Below are positions 34,148 through 44,279 of a DNA stretch of 64,000 nt, piece by piece. How positions within the stretch are numbered: the stretch's first letter is position 1; each line of letters starts with the position of its first letter. The translations under genes were made by a program, and so were the position numbers. This DNA is from Diphasiastrum complanatum (taxonomy: Eukaryota > Streptophyta > Lycopodiopsida > Lycopodiales > Lycopodiaceae). Location of the stretch: contig CM055097.1 of assembly GCA_029204225.1 (NCBI GenBank), forward strand, positions 56,690,902 to 56,754,901. Direction: 5' to 3'. Under the pieces are notes generated by a model, which had not been told where the DNA came from, made no database searches, and worked only from the letters and a program-made list of their open reading frames with translations.

Positions 34148-36080
34148 CACAGGCACTGATAGTGAGAAGAGCAGTCGAAACATGCTAAACTTTTTGTCCG
34201 AGAGTACAGCTTCATTGTTGCAGATTAGCAACATCAGTAGCTCTGATAAGGCAGACAAAGATTCAGAGCAACGCAAAATTCCAATGTGTATTTGTGATCC
34301 TATTCAGAATTCTCGTTGCACCTCCAACTTTGCTCAATGTTGAGTCTAATTATAACGCACAAGCCTCACATCACCAAGATCAGACTGCAGCATTAAGAAA
34401 TAAAAACCAAGTTCAGAGGCTGGAAGACCTACTCTGCAATTATGCTCATTCTGCGTCAGGTGAGGACACGAGAGTTGGAATCTTCATACGATCATACCGC
34501 ATGATAAACTGTGTAATCATCTAGGGGACTAGGATAGTGACACTGAGAGACAATTGGAGGAGCTTCTGATGAAGAATTTGGAGTCCATATGCGATGATGC
34601 AGTTAAGAAAGTTGCTTCATGTGGAAATTTGGAAACAGTATCGAGAAAGCTGGAAGGGCCATGCTAAGGGTTGGAAGTTGGTTCCCAGTATCGCGTAAAG
34701 GGTGTTTTACCCACTCTTGGTGAAAAAGCCTTACTTAATTTGGTGAGCAACAATCCTGAATCTACATCATTACTGGATGTCGAATATCTTGATTACATAT
34801 ATGATATAATCACAAGCTTAGCCTGGTACGGACTGTTTTAATGTTTGTAAGCATCACACTTTTGTTAGGGGATTTCTATAAACTCAAATCAGTTCCCTAG
34901 CTAATAAACATGAAGCTAATGAACCTCATGTTGATGGCTGGATCCTGAAAGTCTCTGTTTTTCCTGAAGATGATGTTTTTATTGAAAACTATTCAAAATT
35001 TGATTTCTCTGTCATAATCATTAACATTGCTTATGAATCAAAAGGCACTCATAGTTACCAACTTACCTGCCATTAGAGTCTCTGAATCTCTAATCACAAA
35101 AAGTTGGAAATATTATTATCTGGGGATGATGCCTCATTGAACCTTTGTCTACTGCTCCACTCTAGAGTCTATTCTCTGCTGCGTTTAGCTGAGTAGTTGA
35201 GAGCCCGTGAGTGTAAAGAATTGCAAGAGCGTGAAGAATTTGTTGTGTAGGTGAAAGGCCGTGATACTTGCCTGCAAAATGGCTCATCATCCATCGTCGA
35301 CGATGCTGATTGCCTTGATTTTTGGGTTGCTACTCTAGGCGTTTCTACAGGTATTCCCACTTTTTATAAAATGATCTACGATCGTGTATACATTTTGTTC
35401 AATATGAGCTGAGCTCACTGAGCTGCCTCTATGATCGTTTGCAAAAGCAATTTTTATTCATTTACTATAGGTTTTAACATATCCTCCACTTGCGTGCAAG
35501 AAAGTAGAGCGAACATAGACTCAATCTTCAATGTAAGCATCGTATATCTCAGTCTACTGAGTTGTATTTTTAAAGTTTCGAGCCATGCTTGTGGTCGTAA
35601 CTTAATGTTGTTTCGATGCTTGAGACATTAAGCTAGAGGGTTACACTCTACAATAGAGAGTTTAAAAGGCTTTCAGAATTATTATTCTGGTACTTTTTGT
35701 AGATACATTTACATGTTCAGAATGGCTGCATTAGAAGACTAGTGTGTCTTGTTTATTGAAGTTCTACAGCTTATCGAACTGAATCATACATTTTTGAGCA
35801 ACTTTTTGATCAAATGCAATAGGCTAGAATGTTCTTACGCTACAATGTACGAGACCAATCGAGCTCAGGGTCTCCCAAGTCGATTTTGGAAGCTGAAGGC
35901 TCATCTGGAATAGTGCTCAAAGCCTCAAGTCTCAAACGGCCACAGTGCTGCCAACAGCTAGCTACCACACCATCGCTCACAGTCGCTCCAACCCTCCCAG
36001 CCTTTGTCGTGTCCCAGCTGCTCTGGATTTTGATCGCGCCTCACTGCCTTAGTGCCCACCCTCGCAAATCTTGATCCTCG
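34148..36080 (+). other. Left-arm-only block with degenerate host-like sequence
   Basis: The right arm jumps directly across this 1.9-kb block (34147 joins the equivalent of 36081). At about 34500-34830 a frame reads ERQLEELLMKNLESI, then DDAVKKVASCG. This resembles the N-terminal EELLLSNL---A-KKVA-CGY region of plant RING E3 proteins of the RF298/MIP1 type; the likeness is weak and stops are present. Other open stretches (34098-34343, and around 35210-35350) are unrecognised. Confidence 0.35.
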
Positions 36081-36500
36081 CTGCCTCACCAGTGCTCACT
36101 GCTCGCCATCGTTGCCTCACCAGTGCTCACTGCTCACCCTCACTGCCTCAGTCACCAGTGGCTCACTGCTCACAGCTAGCTACAAGCAGCCAGACCATCG
36201 CTCAAGCCTCACAGTCGCTCCAGCCCTCCCAACCTCTGCCGCGCCCCAGCTACTCAAGGAACTGCATTAGCTGCTCAAGGAAGCAGTGACGATTTGGATT
36301 TGCCTCAGTGCCTCACCCTCGTAGATCTTGATTCTAATTCCTTGTTTCCTCACCAGTGCTCATTGATTTGCCTCAGTGCCTCACCCTCACAAATCTTGAT
36401 CCTGATTCCTCGCTGCCTCACCAGTGCTCATTGCTTAGTGCTCACCCTCGCAAGCTACAACAACCAATGTAGCTCAACTTTCAAGTGGCAAGCCTGCTGC
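36081..36500. repeat. CTGCCTCACCAGTGCTCA-type low-complexity repeat
   Basis: Imperfect units of CTGCCTCACCAGTGCTCA and CTCACCCTCGC recur many times. The right arm has the complementary block at about 45850-46215. Confidence 0.75.
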
Positions 36501-36625
36501 CTCATGCAGTGGAATTTGGAAATGAACATTCAAATTTCATAAATGAAACAAAATCTTGAAACTTTGAAGTTCGGCCCTCTGGAGTCTGGGAGACTAGGAG
36601 TGGCAACTCGAGAGTCGCAAGCCAA

Positions 36626-36678
36626 CGGGATATATTTATTGATGTACGGTTTTCAGCCGCGTTCACCCACAACTGTAG
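36626..36678 (+). pseudogene. Short inverted integrase piece at the gypsy 3' edge
   Basis: The plus strand reads LLMYGFQPRSPTTVGFK, which is gypsy integrase sequence in the direction opposite to the element it borders; that element has MLMYGFQPRSPIAVGFK on the minus strand near 37600-37660. It is joined directly to a truncated LTR starting at about 36679. Confidence 0.8.
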
Positions 36679-37006
36679 GGTTTAAACTGATCCACCCAAC
36701 CTTGCCTACTCCCTAATATAGAGTAAGCCCCTCCTAGCCCAGTGTGAGAACTAGTAGCATGCTACTGCCAAGTGTCGGCCATGTGTCACTGACGTGGCCG
36801 ACTACACGTCGGGACCCAACTGGGGGCCCTATCTTGCTGATAGGGTCCCTAGGCTGTGTTAGGCCCGCCATGGCTATGGACCGTGCTGGGGCACACTACT
36901 CACACTGTCTTGCCCTATTGGTCATGTACGCTGGACACGACCCTGACTGTCGTATCTGACCTATCTGTGTTCTCTAGGATTCGGCACTGGTTACGAGCTC
37001 GTAACA
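36679..37006 (-). repeat. 3' LTR of element 3, truncated
   Basis: It matches 40920-41230 closely (AGCATGCTACTGCCAAGTGT, GGTTACGAGCTCGTAACA). The outer 40 or so bases are replaced by the inverted integrase piece. Confidence 0.9.
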
Positions 37007-37020
37007 CTCCCTCCCCCTTA
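37007..37020 (-). other. Polypurine tract of element 3
   Basis: CTCCCTCCCCCTTA on the plus strand is TAAGGGGGAGGGAG on the element strand, directly before the LTR start TGTTACG. This is the primer for second-strand synthesis. Confidence 0.85.
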
Positions 37021-38340
37021 AGAACCATCTTGGTCCTCTAAGACAAAGTTTGAAAAAATCTTGCGAAGGACATTGCCTCTTTCCCAAGTGGCATTCTCAA
37101 CAGGTTGATCATTCCACTTAACCAGATATTCTCGGTATAGAGTATGACGAGTCTGCGTCTCTCTACTATCAAGAATCTCCTCTGGTTCATGTGCAAATTG
37201 TTGAGGATCCAATGGGAGAACTAGAACACTGTCCCCTACCAGATTGTTTGATCTGGTTAAGGCTTTTTGTAACTGACTTACATGAAAGACTGGAAAAACC
37301 TTACTGTTGTGTGGGAGTTCTAGTTCATAGGTGACCTCGCCTAGTCACCTACTAATGGTAAAGGGACCACAATACCTTGGAGACAACTTAGCACACACTC
37401 CTGATTTGAGGGTTTTAGAGTCAACTGGGACTCTCAAGTAAACTTTCTCACTAGTGGAGAACTACACATCCCATCTGTGTGGATCTGCATAATGCCTAGC
37501 TCGATCTTGGGACTGCCTAATGCTACACGTAGCATGTTCTATCATCTGATTTAGGTCCTCTAAAAAGTTTCTGGCTGCTTCAACTTTTTCTTGTTTAAAC
37601 CCTACAGCTATGGGTGAGCGTGGCTGAAAACCATACATCAGCATAAATGGGCTATATCCCGTAGCTGAATGTTTGGTACTGTTGTAAGCAAACTCTAATA
37701 TTGAGAGATACTCCTCCCAATTAGTCTGCTTCTTGCTGACGTATGCACGTAGCATATCCTCCAACACTTGATTTACCCGTTCTGTTTGACCATCCATCTG
37801 TGGATGGTTGGTGGTACTCATATTAAGTTTAGTATGGAGATGATGGAATACTGCCCTCCAAACATTTCCAGTAAACTTACTGTCCCGGTCGCTGACTATG
37901 CTGGAAGGTAGACCGTACAATTTAAATAGCCCGTCTACAAACAACCTCGCTAACTCTGGAGCTCTAACGGTTGTTTTGGTTGCAATAAAATGAGCCATTT
38001 TGGTCATACGGTCAACTGTGACCCATATAGCGTCATTACCCTTTTGGGTTTTAGGCAGGCCTACTATAAAATCTGTGGAGATACTCTCCCATTTACCAGC
38101 TGGTATTTCTAAGGGATGCAACAACCCTCCTACCTTTAAACGCTCTGCTTTGTTTACTTGACACTACTGGCAACTAGTTACATACTGATGGATGTCCTTT
38201 TTCATACTGGGCCAGAAAAATTGCCTACAAAGAAGCTCATAGGTCTTCTGTATGCTTGGGTGTCCCGCACTAGGATTGTCATGACATTCATATAGGACCT
38301 GCTACCTATAATCCTCTGAATTGGGGACACATACTCTATC
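37018..38340 (-). pseudogene. Integrase with chromodomain (element 3)
   Basis: A 220-residue open frame (37462-38124) carries the whole catalytic core: STDFIVGLPKTQKGNDAIWV (Asp), SDRDSKFTGNVW (Asp), MDGQTERVNQVLED (Glu), then SPFMLMYGFQPRSP. The zinc site is at about 38150-38340 with stops. The chromodomain (37060-37190) reads EPEEILDSRE, REYLVKWNDQP, ENATWE. All three catalytic residues are present. Confidence 0.92.
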
Positions 38341-38361
38341 TCTATAGAGCAAGTACTCATC

Positions 38362-38682
38362 CTAAATGGAATACTGTTTCCATTTGAATCCTTGAGTCAA
38401 CTGACCCTCAACCGCTGGGGTTTGCTTGGGTAATACAGGCTCAGAATCCTCAACGTCATCTGACGACGTATACTCGGACTCATCATCATCCTCAACGAAA
38501 GCTGTCGTATTCTTGGATGAACTGGCACCAGCCCCGGAAACTTGTTCTGGAGTCTGTAACTGTCTGTTCTGGACTGATTTCCAAATAGTAGAGAAGAATG
38601 CATCATGTTGGCATTTCCCTCTCAAGGACTCGAGTAACTCATTATGAATCTGAGTAAAACTCAGCTTGTTTATCATAGGCAT
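38362..38682 (-). pseudogene. Linker between RNase H and integrase (element 3)
   Basis: A 106-residue frame contains an acidic Ser-rich tract (EDDDESEYTSSDDVEDSE). It lies where gypsy polyproteins have a variable linker before the integrase zinc site. Confidence 0.6.
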
Positions 38683-38910
38683 TCTGCTACTGTATTGAAT
38701 TTTCCATGCCTATATTTGATAGATATGTCAAACTCTTGCATCAACTCTGCCCAACGAACTTTCTGTCCTCTAAGCTCAGGTTGATTGCAAAGATATCTGA
38801 GACTCTCATGGTCTGTCAGGACCTCAAAGTTGGCACCATACAAATAATTCTCCAAGTCTTAAGGGCATGGACTATAAAAAAGAGTTCCTTTTCATAGGCA
38901 CTGTACCTAG
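38673..38910 (-). pseudogene. RNase H C-terminal half (element 3)
   Basis: The motifs YSAYEKELFFIVHALKTWR, NYLYGANFEVLTDHESLRYL and QEFDISIKYRHGKFNTVAE are typical of gypsy RNase H. The N-terminal half with TDAS is missing: the zinc knuckle of gag lies immediately upstream. Confidence 0.88.
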
Positions 38911-38924
38911 TCCCTTGGGACACT

Positions 38925-39924
38925 GTCTGACTGTGTGTCCCTTGCCCATACACACAAAGCACAAACGTTCTTGTTTAGCTTTCTCAAAATCATCTAGTTT
39001 TAAGGGCTATATGAGTGAAGGGCGTTTCTGAGGAGCTTCACCTTTAAATTTATCTTCTTTCTTTCTTTTTAAAAATTTCTTTTTAGATTGAAAGTCTTTT
39101 TGAGGAGGCTGCTCAGAAAGTGGTTGTTGTCTCGCCCTCTTCCTACCCACTGAATCATCATAGATTTGAGCATATCTGAGAGCTTGTTCAAGGGTAGTAG
39201 GCGAGTTTCTCTGGACCTCTACTTTATATTCATCTTTGAGGCCAGGGACAAATCCCTTGATTTTCTAGTCATCCATATTTTTAATCTTTAAAATTGCTTC
39301 TCGATACTGCGAGATATATTGGATGAGGGACTTGTCCATTACTATTCTTTCCCAGGCTTCCCAGGCTCTATCAAGTTCATTTTCTGGTAGAAATTCTCTT
39401 AGGAAAGCCTCTTCAAAAGCTTTCCATGACCGGGGAGTCTGCCCAGTCTCCTGGAGATTCAACCACCACTTATAGGCCATAGGCCCTAAGGAAAGACTGG
39501 CCTCAATAGCTTGCAAATGGTCAGGGGTCTGTTTAAGAGCATGAATGTTCTTCCATTTGCTGAGGAAGGTTTGTAGAATATCTGCATTTCTATCCTTCTC
39601 TTCCCCATTAAAAGTAGGAGGTTTTAAATCTTTAAAAACACTCGGGTGAGACCGTAAAGTCTCACCTGAAACTGATGGAAGTGGAGAAGGGGATAACTGA
39701 GAAGTGGAGGGAAGGCTCTTTTTCGCGGAACTCAAAATCAATTTTTTGAGTTCAGCGAACGAGTCGTCCACACTGGACTTGAAATTGGCTAATGCCAACT
39801 TCAGTTCATCCACTTCTATTACCAATTGGAGAAACTGCTCCTTGGTAACCAGTTCGTTGAGTTCTTCGGCGAACTGTTCCTGTTCTTCCACTTCCATGGG
39901 TCCCTTCCCTTTTCTGTAAGCCAA
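38925..39924 (-). pseudogene. Gypsy Gag with zinc knuckle (element 3)
   Basis: A 219-residue frame starts MAYRKGKGPMEVEEQEQF, has a predicted coiled region (ELNELVTKEQFLQLVIEVDEL), then the capsid motifs PPTFNGEEKDRNADILQTFL and WWLNLQETG. A stop at about 39265 separates it from a Lys-rich part. A perfect CCHC knuckle (CFVCMGKGHTVRQC) lies at about 38928-38970. Capsid and nucleocapsid are therefore nearly complete. Confidence 0.88.
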
Positions 39925-40858
39925 GGCTTATGTTTTAAGTTCGTCGAAGCCTCTCTCCTGGGGTTGATCAAGTCCCTGAGGAGTGGTCATCTTCGGAACT
40001 GAAAGAGAGCTACCTTAACCTCTGAAGGAAAAAAGTCTAAAAGACTAATTTACAACTGTACAAGGGAAAGGAAAGATGACTTAGCTATTTCTGAGGACTG
40101 TACTTCCAAAGAAAGAATGAAGAGAAACCCTCTCAGCTCTTTTACGCAAGATTTCAGACCTACTATCCCGGAAAATGCCAGTTTGGAGCTTCAAAACGGT
40201 GCCAAATTTCCCGGTTCTTGAGTTGAGTAGCTAACTGATCTGATTTCAGGTGTGAAGCTCCAACAAACTGAGTATAAATCGGAAATTTACAAAAGGAAAT
40301 CCAGAATTTTTAAAGTCCCTGCCCTCGCTGGTTGGACAGCAACCTGTCTGGCCCGATTTGTCCAATTTACAACTCTAAAATCACCTCAAATCTTCGATTT
40401 GACCCAAGCCTGTAGGTCGCTAGTCTATAGCAAGTAAGTTTGAAGCTCAAAGGAATGAATTTTCACCTTTTCTCCTCTCTGTCCAGCGCTGACCCTGCTA
40501 CACTAATTCAGATTAGAACTTGCTATAATCTACTCAAAACTTCATACAAATTTCAGAGTTGAGGGCTGGCTATACAGTGATGGATCTGCCTATCTTTTCC
40601 CCTTGAGATTCCACTCAGATAACAATGTTTTACACTCAAAAATCAGAAGTAATTATCTGATTTTGCAGCGATGGAACTACCCTTGAATTCTGGTTCGGAT
40701 TCTGTCAAAAAAACAAGTAAATCCACCAAGATTTCCTCAGTAGGAGACTGTTCCTACAGCGAGTCTCCTCCTCTATTTCTTTCTAAAAACTTGAAGAAGT
40801 TCTGAGCAATCAAGCTACTTTCTCCACTGTTGAAAACTGAGTTCCCTAGGATGGAGAT
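39925..40858. other. 5' untranslated leader of element 3
   Basis: This lies between the primer site and gag. No other gene was recognised. Confidence 0.6.
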
Positions 40859-40871
40859 GGCTCTGATACCA
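40859..40871 (-). other. tRNA primer binding site of element 3
   Basis: The element strand reads TGGTATCAGAGCC one base after the LTR end, complementary to the 3' end of plant initiator methionine tRNA, the usual primer of gypsy chromoviruses and copia elements. Confidence 0.92.
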
Positions 40872-40872
40872 G

Positions 40873-41230
40873 TGTAATAGATCCTAATACCACAGCAGGG
40901 CAAACACTAACTGATCCACCCAACCTTGCCTACTCCCTGATATAGAGTAAGCCCCTCCTAGCCCAGAGTGAGAACTGGTAGCATGCTACTGCCAAGTGTC
41001 GGCCACGTGTCACTGACGTGGCCGACTGCACGTCGGGACCCAACTGGGGTCCCTATCTTGCTGACAGTGTCCCTAGGCTGTGTTAGGCCCGCCATGGCTA
41101 TGGACCGTGTTGGGGCACACTACTCACACTATCTTGCCCTGTTGGTCATGTACGTTGGACACGACCCTGACTGTGGTATCTGACCTATCTGTGTTCTCTA
41201 GGGTTCGGCACTGGTTACGAGCTCGTAACA
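40873..41230 (-). repeat. 5' LTR of element 3
   Basis: 358 bp, from TGTTACGAGC to TATTACA on the element strand, followed by the primer site. Palindrome sequence resumes directly after it. Confidence 0.92.
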
Positions 41231-42533
41231 ATGACACATGGCAAGATGCATTCAATTTTAAAGTGAATCTTAAATGTGCCATTGTCCAAGTAGCAATACT
41301 CAATATTCTCAAGACTTCAAGTTTCAAGGGCCTTGAGGCTTGAGGCTTGGGCCCTAGGGCCTGGCCTAGATAATACAAGCTGGCAAATGCCTTAAGGCTT
41401 AAGCTTCAAATTACAGGCATTACTTGAACTCTGTCCTTAAAAAACCGATTTTTTGATAATTGAATCCTAAAACTGTATTTTTCAAAAAGTGCAGTATTTT
41501 ATCCTGCCATGTATACATGTGAGAGGCACATTTTCTTGTAAAAAAAAACCTTATAGTCTAAAATCTTGCATATTTCTTAAGCACTCGGTTTTGAAGACTT
41601 TTTGATCTTGTAATATTTTTCTTATACCGGGCTTTCATCAAAGTTGTCGGTTCCATTCTTGAGAGATGTCGGCTTTCCCGATCGCTGCCACACCCTCTCT
41701 CGAACCAGAAAAATATGTAGCCAAGCACTACTGGGCCCTGCTATAGTTCGTGAGAGAGGTATTACTCTCTGCTCCCTCATCCTCTTGCAAAATAACTTAG
41801 TCTAAGTATTGTACTGTACCCAGCAAATTGAAAAGTTAATGAAGACTCCTGAGCTGTAGGGTCAGAGTTCGCGGGCACTAGGCAGACGGATTTCCGGCTC
41901 AATTATTTATTCTTCTATTTTTTTTTTCAGAATTTTCTGACATGTACTAGTAAATAGCCTCCGAATGACTATAGGTGCCGCGCAGGTCTGAAGGTTATGA
42001 AAAAAGGACTCCCCACCCTTCCACAAACCACCAGCCAGTTCCTCCTGAGAGATGACTGAATAAAAACCCCACAGATAAACTGTGGACTCTGAGCTCTCCT
42101 CAGTCTGACTAGAAGGCAGATGTGGCTTTGTTGTCCCTCATCAAAACCGATGGCTGTCAGTACACCATGACCAAAAGGCAAAAAATGCCTAAGAGCCCAA
42201 TCCAAGCTTAAACTTATTTTATCTAATTATTTTTATTTTTTTTGGAAGGGGGAGATTTGTTTAACTTCATCCTCAAGATCATAACCAAAAAAAATAAAAG
42301 GTACATTCTTACAAAGGTAAGAATACAACCATGAACTCTAAATTCACAAGGTCAATATAGGAAATTAAAATTAATAGGGAGACTATACTATTAAACAAGT
42401 ACACACAACCAAACAAGATTTACCTTGATTCTAAGGTTGTGATAACTTACCAAAATACAGCCACCTTCCCAAGTAAAGAAATACCCAACACAAAGGCAGA
42501 AAAGGGAACGTGTGCACCTTTAAGAGAATCGAC
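41231..42533. other. Innermost left arm: gypsy-like leader without gag
   Basis: It pairs with 44280-45573. By its position next to the primer site it is the internal 5' part of another gypsy element whose coding region is not present. No protein domain was recognised. Confidence 0.5.
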
Positions 42534-42546
42534 GGCTCTGATACCA
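42534..42546 (-). other. tRNA primer binding site, left-arm inner element
   Basis: TGGTATCAGAGCC on the minus strand, two bases from an LTR end. The right-arm counterpart (44267-44279) has decayed to TGGTATTAGAGTT. Confidence 0.9.
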
Positions 42547-42548
42547 GT

Positions 42549-43009
42549 TGTTACAACCCCCTAGGATCATCGACTGCCTTGAAGGTTCCGCACACCCCAT
42601 ACCAATGACGACACACCGTAACCGCCCAACCATAACCAACCCACCCCCATGCCCTGGAGCAATCGACATAGTCATGCCCGGTCAAGCCTCCTACGATAAT
42701 TGGCGTCCCATACTACCAGCCATCGCACTCGGCTCTCCCTAGCACACATCTCCTGGCCTGGAGATACATCCTGGCCAATGCACGTGCTCTCCATCCATCA
42801 ACTCCCGGGTAGACTGAGTGAATGGAAAGAGGGAAACCCCACCACTATATAGGCATAGCACAGTGGGTCCCATCAAGCACGATCCTGCTGGCGACACGTG
42901 ACCACCTAGGATGGTGACGTGTGGCACCAAAACATGTCGATAACTCCAGTCCTGCATCATGCCCCTTGCGAGGCCGTCATTGAAGGGCGTACCGTTATGG
43001 TACATAACA
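42549..43009 (-). repeat. 5' LTR of the left-arm inner gypsy
   Basis: 461 bp, the same family as 5984-6446, from TGTTATG to TTGTAACA on the minus strand. It is complete, while the mirror LTR lacks its outer end. Confidence 0.9.
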
Positions 43010-43400
43010 TTGAGGATGAGGTCATGGCACATGTAGGAGGGCGAAAGACAGAGGAACTATTGGTGTTGGAGGTGAATAAGGGTCTGCTAATTGCAGAGCT
43101 AGAAAGGATGGGGTTTGTTTTTGTTACGGTCACTAGGACTTGGTGTTTCAGCAAAGTTCGGAGTGTTGAGAAGGCTTTGAATTGGATGTTGGACTCTGAG
43201 GATCATCTGGATATTGATGAATTGCCTAAAGTGGCTGTGAGCAAGGCAGAGTTTCCTAAGGACGAAGGCTAAGTCACAGGGGTTGAACGGAAAAGTGTGG
43301 CAGGAGGAGCAAATTTGGATTGGGATGGAGTTGTACGCCAAAAGGCTTGAGGAAGACCAAAAGCAGATAATAGCCTTGAGGAGGTTTTGCTTTAAAATCG
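43010..43400 (+). pseudogene. UBA/PUB-domain protein fragment at the palindrome centre
   Basis: The plus-strand frame shows LLIAELERMGF, SVEKALNWMLDSEDHLDIDELPKV and, after a frameshift near 43270, IWIGMELYAKRLEED and IALR. Plant proteins with an N-terminal UBA domain and a C-terminal PUB domain have LEAMGF---RATRAL, LEAAVNWV-EHE-DPDIDEMP and then (R)IRVGKELLEAKRIEE--ER-R-LALR. UBA domains bind ubiquitin. Only this internal part is present, immediately next to the LTR. A conserved 12-residue stretch after MGF is altered. Confidence 0.65.
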
Positions 43401-43615
43401 GACTCTCATTGGCTGTATGGTTCTGAGTGCAAGCTGAGCACCATACATTTTCTCGATGGGGTTACTGCAGTTGAGTCTGTTCTAGTGGATTTGGAATTGG
43501 TGCTACAGCTCCCTACAAGGCCTTCAGTTTCTGATCAAATTGTGCTGTCAATTGTTCCATCTGCTACTTTTGTAGCTTTGTCATTTGTTCCATCAACAAC
43601 TCGGTGAATAGGTTG

Positions 43616-43895
43616 CACTACAAGAATTGCCGCGATTTTCGATGGGATTTCTGACATGAAATCGCGTTTTAATTCTTTTTTTAATTGACGCGGGCGTCGA
43701 AAAATGCGTCGCTACAAGGTCGTCGGAATCCGTCGCATTTAAAATGTCGAAATCCGACGCCAAGCCCAAAACCGGCAACCGGCCGGTAAAAATGAACCGG
43801 AGAACATGCCACGTGGACATCGGATTCCAACGGCCCGGCCACATGGACGTCGGATTCCGATGTCCACGTGGCAAAAAAAAATGAAAAAAAAATTC
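43616..43895 (+). mobile_element. CACTA-like transposon terminus
   Basis: CACTACAAGAATTGCCGCG begins at 43616, the typical start of plant CACTA (En/Spm) elements. It is followed by subterminal CGCGATTT/AAATCGCG and repeated GTCG/CGAC motifs (GCGTCGAAAAATGCGTCG). Only one end is evident: no complementary TTCTTGTAGTG was found before the right arm begins at 43896. It may be a truncated end. Confidence 0.5.
43809..43871. repeat. 20-bp inverted repeat containing CACGTG
   Basis: The arms at 43809-43828 and 43852-43871 are complementary with one mismatch and each contains CCACGTGG. The sequence lies at the inner edge of the right arm and could form a stem. Confidence 0.8.
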
Positions 43896-44264
43896 TTAGG
43901 TGGGCACGTGTCGCCGGCAGGATCGTGCTTGATGGGACCCACTGTGCTATGCCTATATAGTGGTGGGGTTTCCCTCTTTCCATTCACTAAGTCTACCCGG
44001 GAGTTGATGGATGGAGAGCACGTGCATTAGCCAGGATGTATCTCCAGGCCAGGAGATGTGTGGTAGGGAGAGCCGAGTGCGATGGCTGGTGGTATGGGAT
44101 GCCAGTTATCGTAGGAGGCTTGACCGGGCATGACTATGTCGATTGCTCCAGGGCATGGGGGTGGGTCGTTTGTGACCCTATGGTTGGGCAGTTACAGTGC
44201 GTCGTCACTGGTATGAGGTGTGCGGAACCTTCAAGGCAGTCGATGATCCAAGGGAGTTGTAACA
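43896..44264 (+). repeat. Truncated LTR in the right arm
   Basis: It matches 42549-42915 in reverse complement and ends GGAGTTGTAACA. The first 90 or so bases of the LTR are replaced by the CACTA-like sequence. Confidence 0.88.
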
Positions 44265-44279
44265 GTTGGTATTAGAGTT

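Larger units (their letters stand above)
36679..41230 (-). mobile_element. Ty3/gypsy chromovirus, internally deleted (element 3)
   Basis: The order on the minus strand is: 5' LTR (40873-41230), primer site (40859-40871), gag (39265-39924), zinc knuckle, RNase H, integrase, chromodomain, polypurine tract (37007-37020), 3' LTR (to 36679). The two LTRs are very similar. Protease and reverse transcriptase are missing. The right arm of the palindrome lacks the element, so it was probably inserted into the left arm after the palindrome formed. Confidence 0.92.
25021..42915 (+). repeat. Left arm of a giant imperfect palindrome
   Basis: This segment, with insertions, is the reverse complement of 43896-52396. 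Anchors seen directly: 25021 pairs with 52396, the histone H4 stop at 26114 with 51303, 27180 with about 50212, 29268 with about 50215, the hAT transposase with 48621-49612, the Argonaute relic with 46965-47792, 34147 with about 46220, 36080-36625 with 45660-46215, and 41231-42915 with 43896-45573. Left-only segments are 27181-29265, about 29365-30760 (deleted on the right), 34148-36080 and 36626-41230. Confidence 0.93.
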
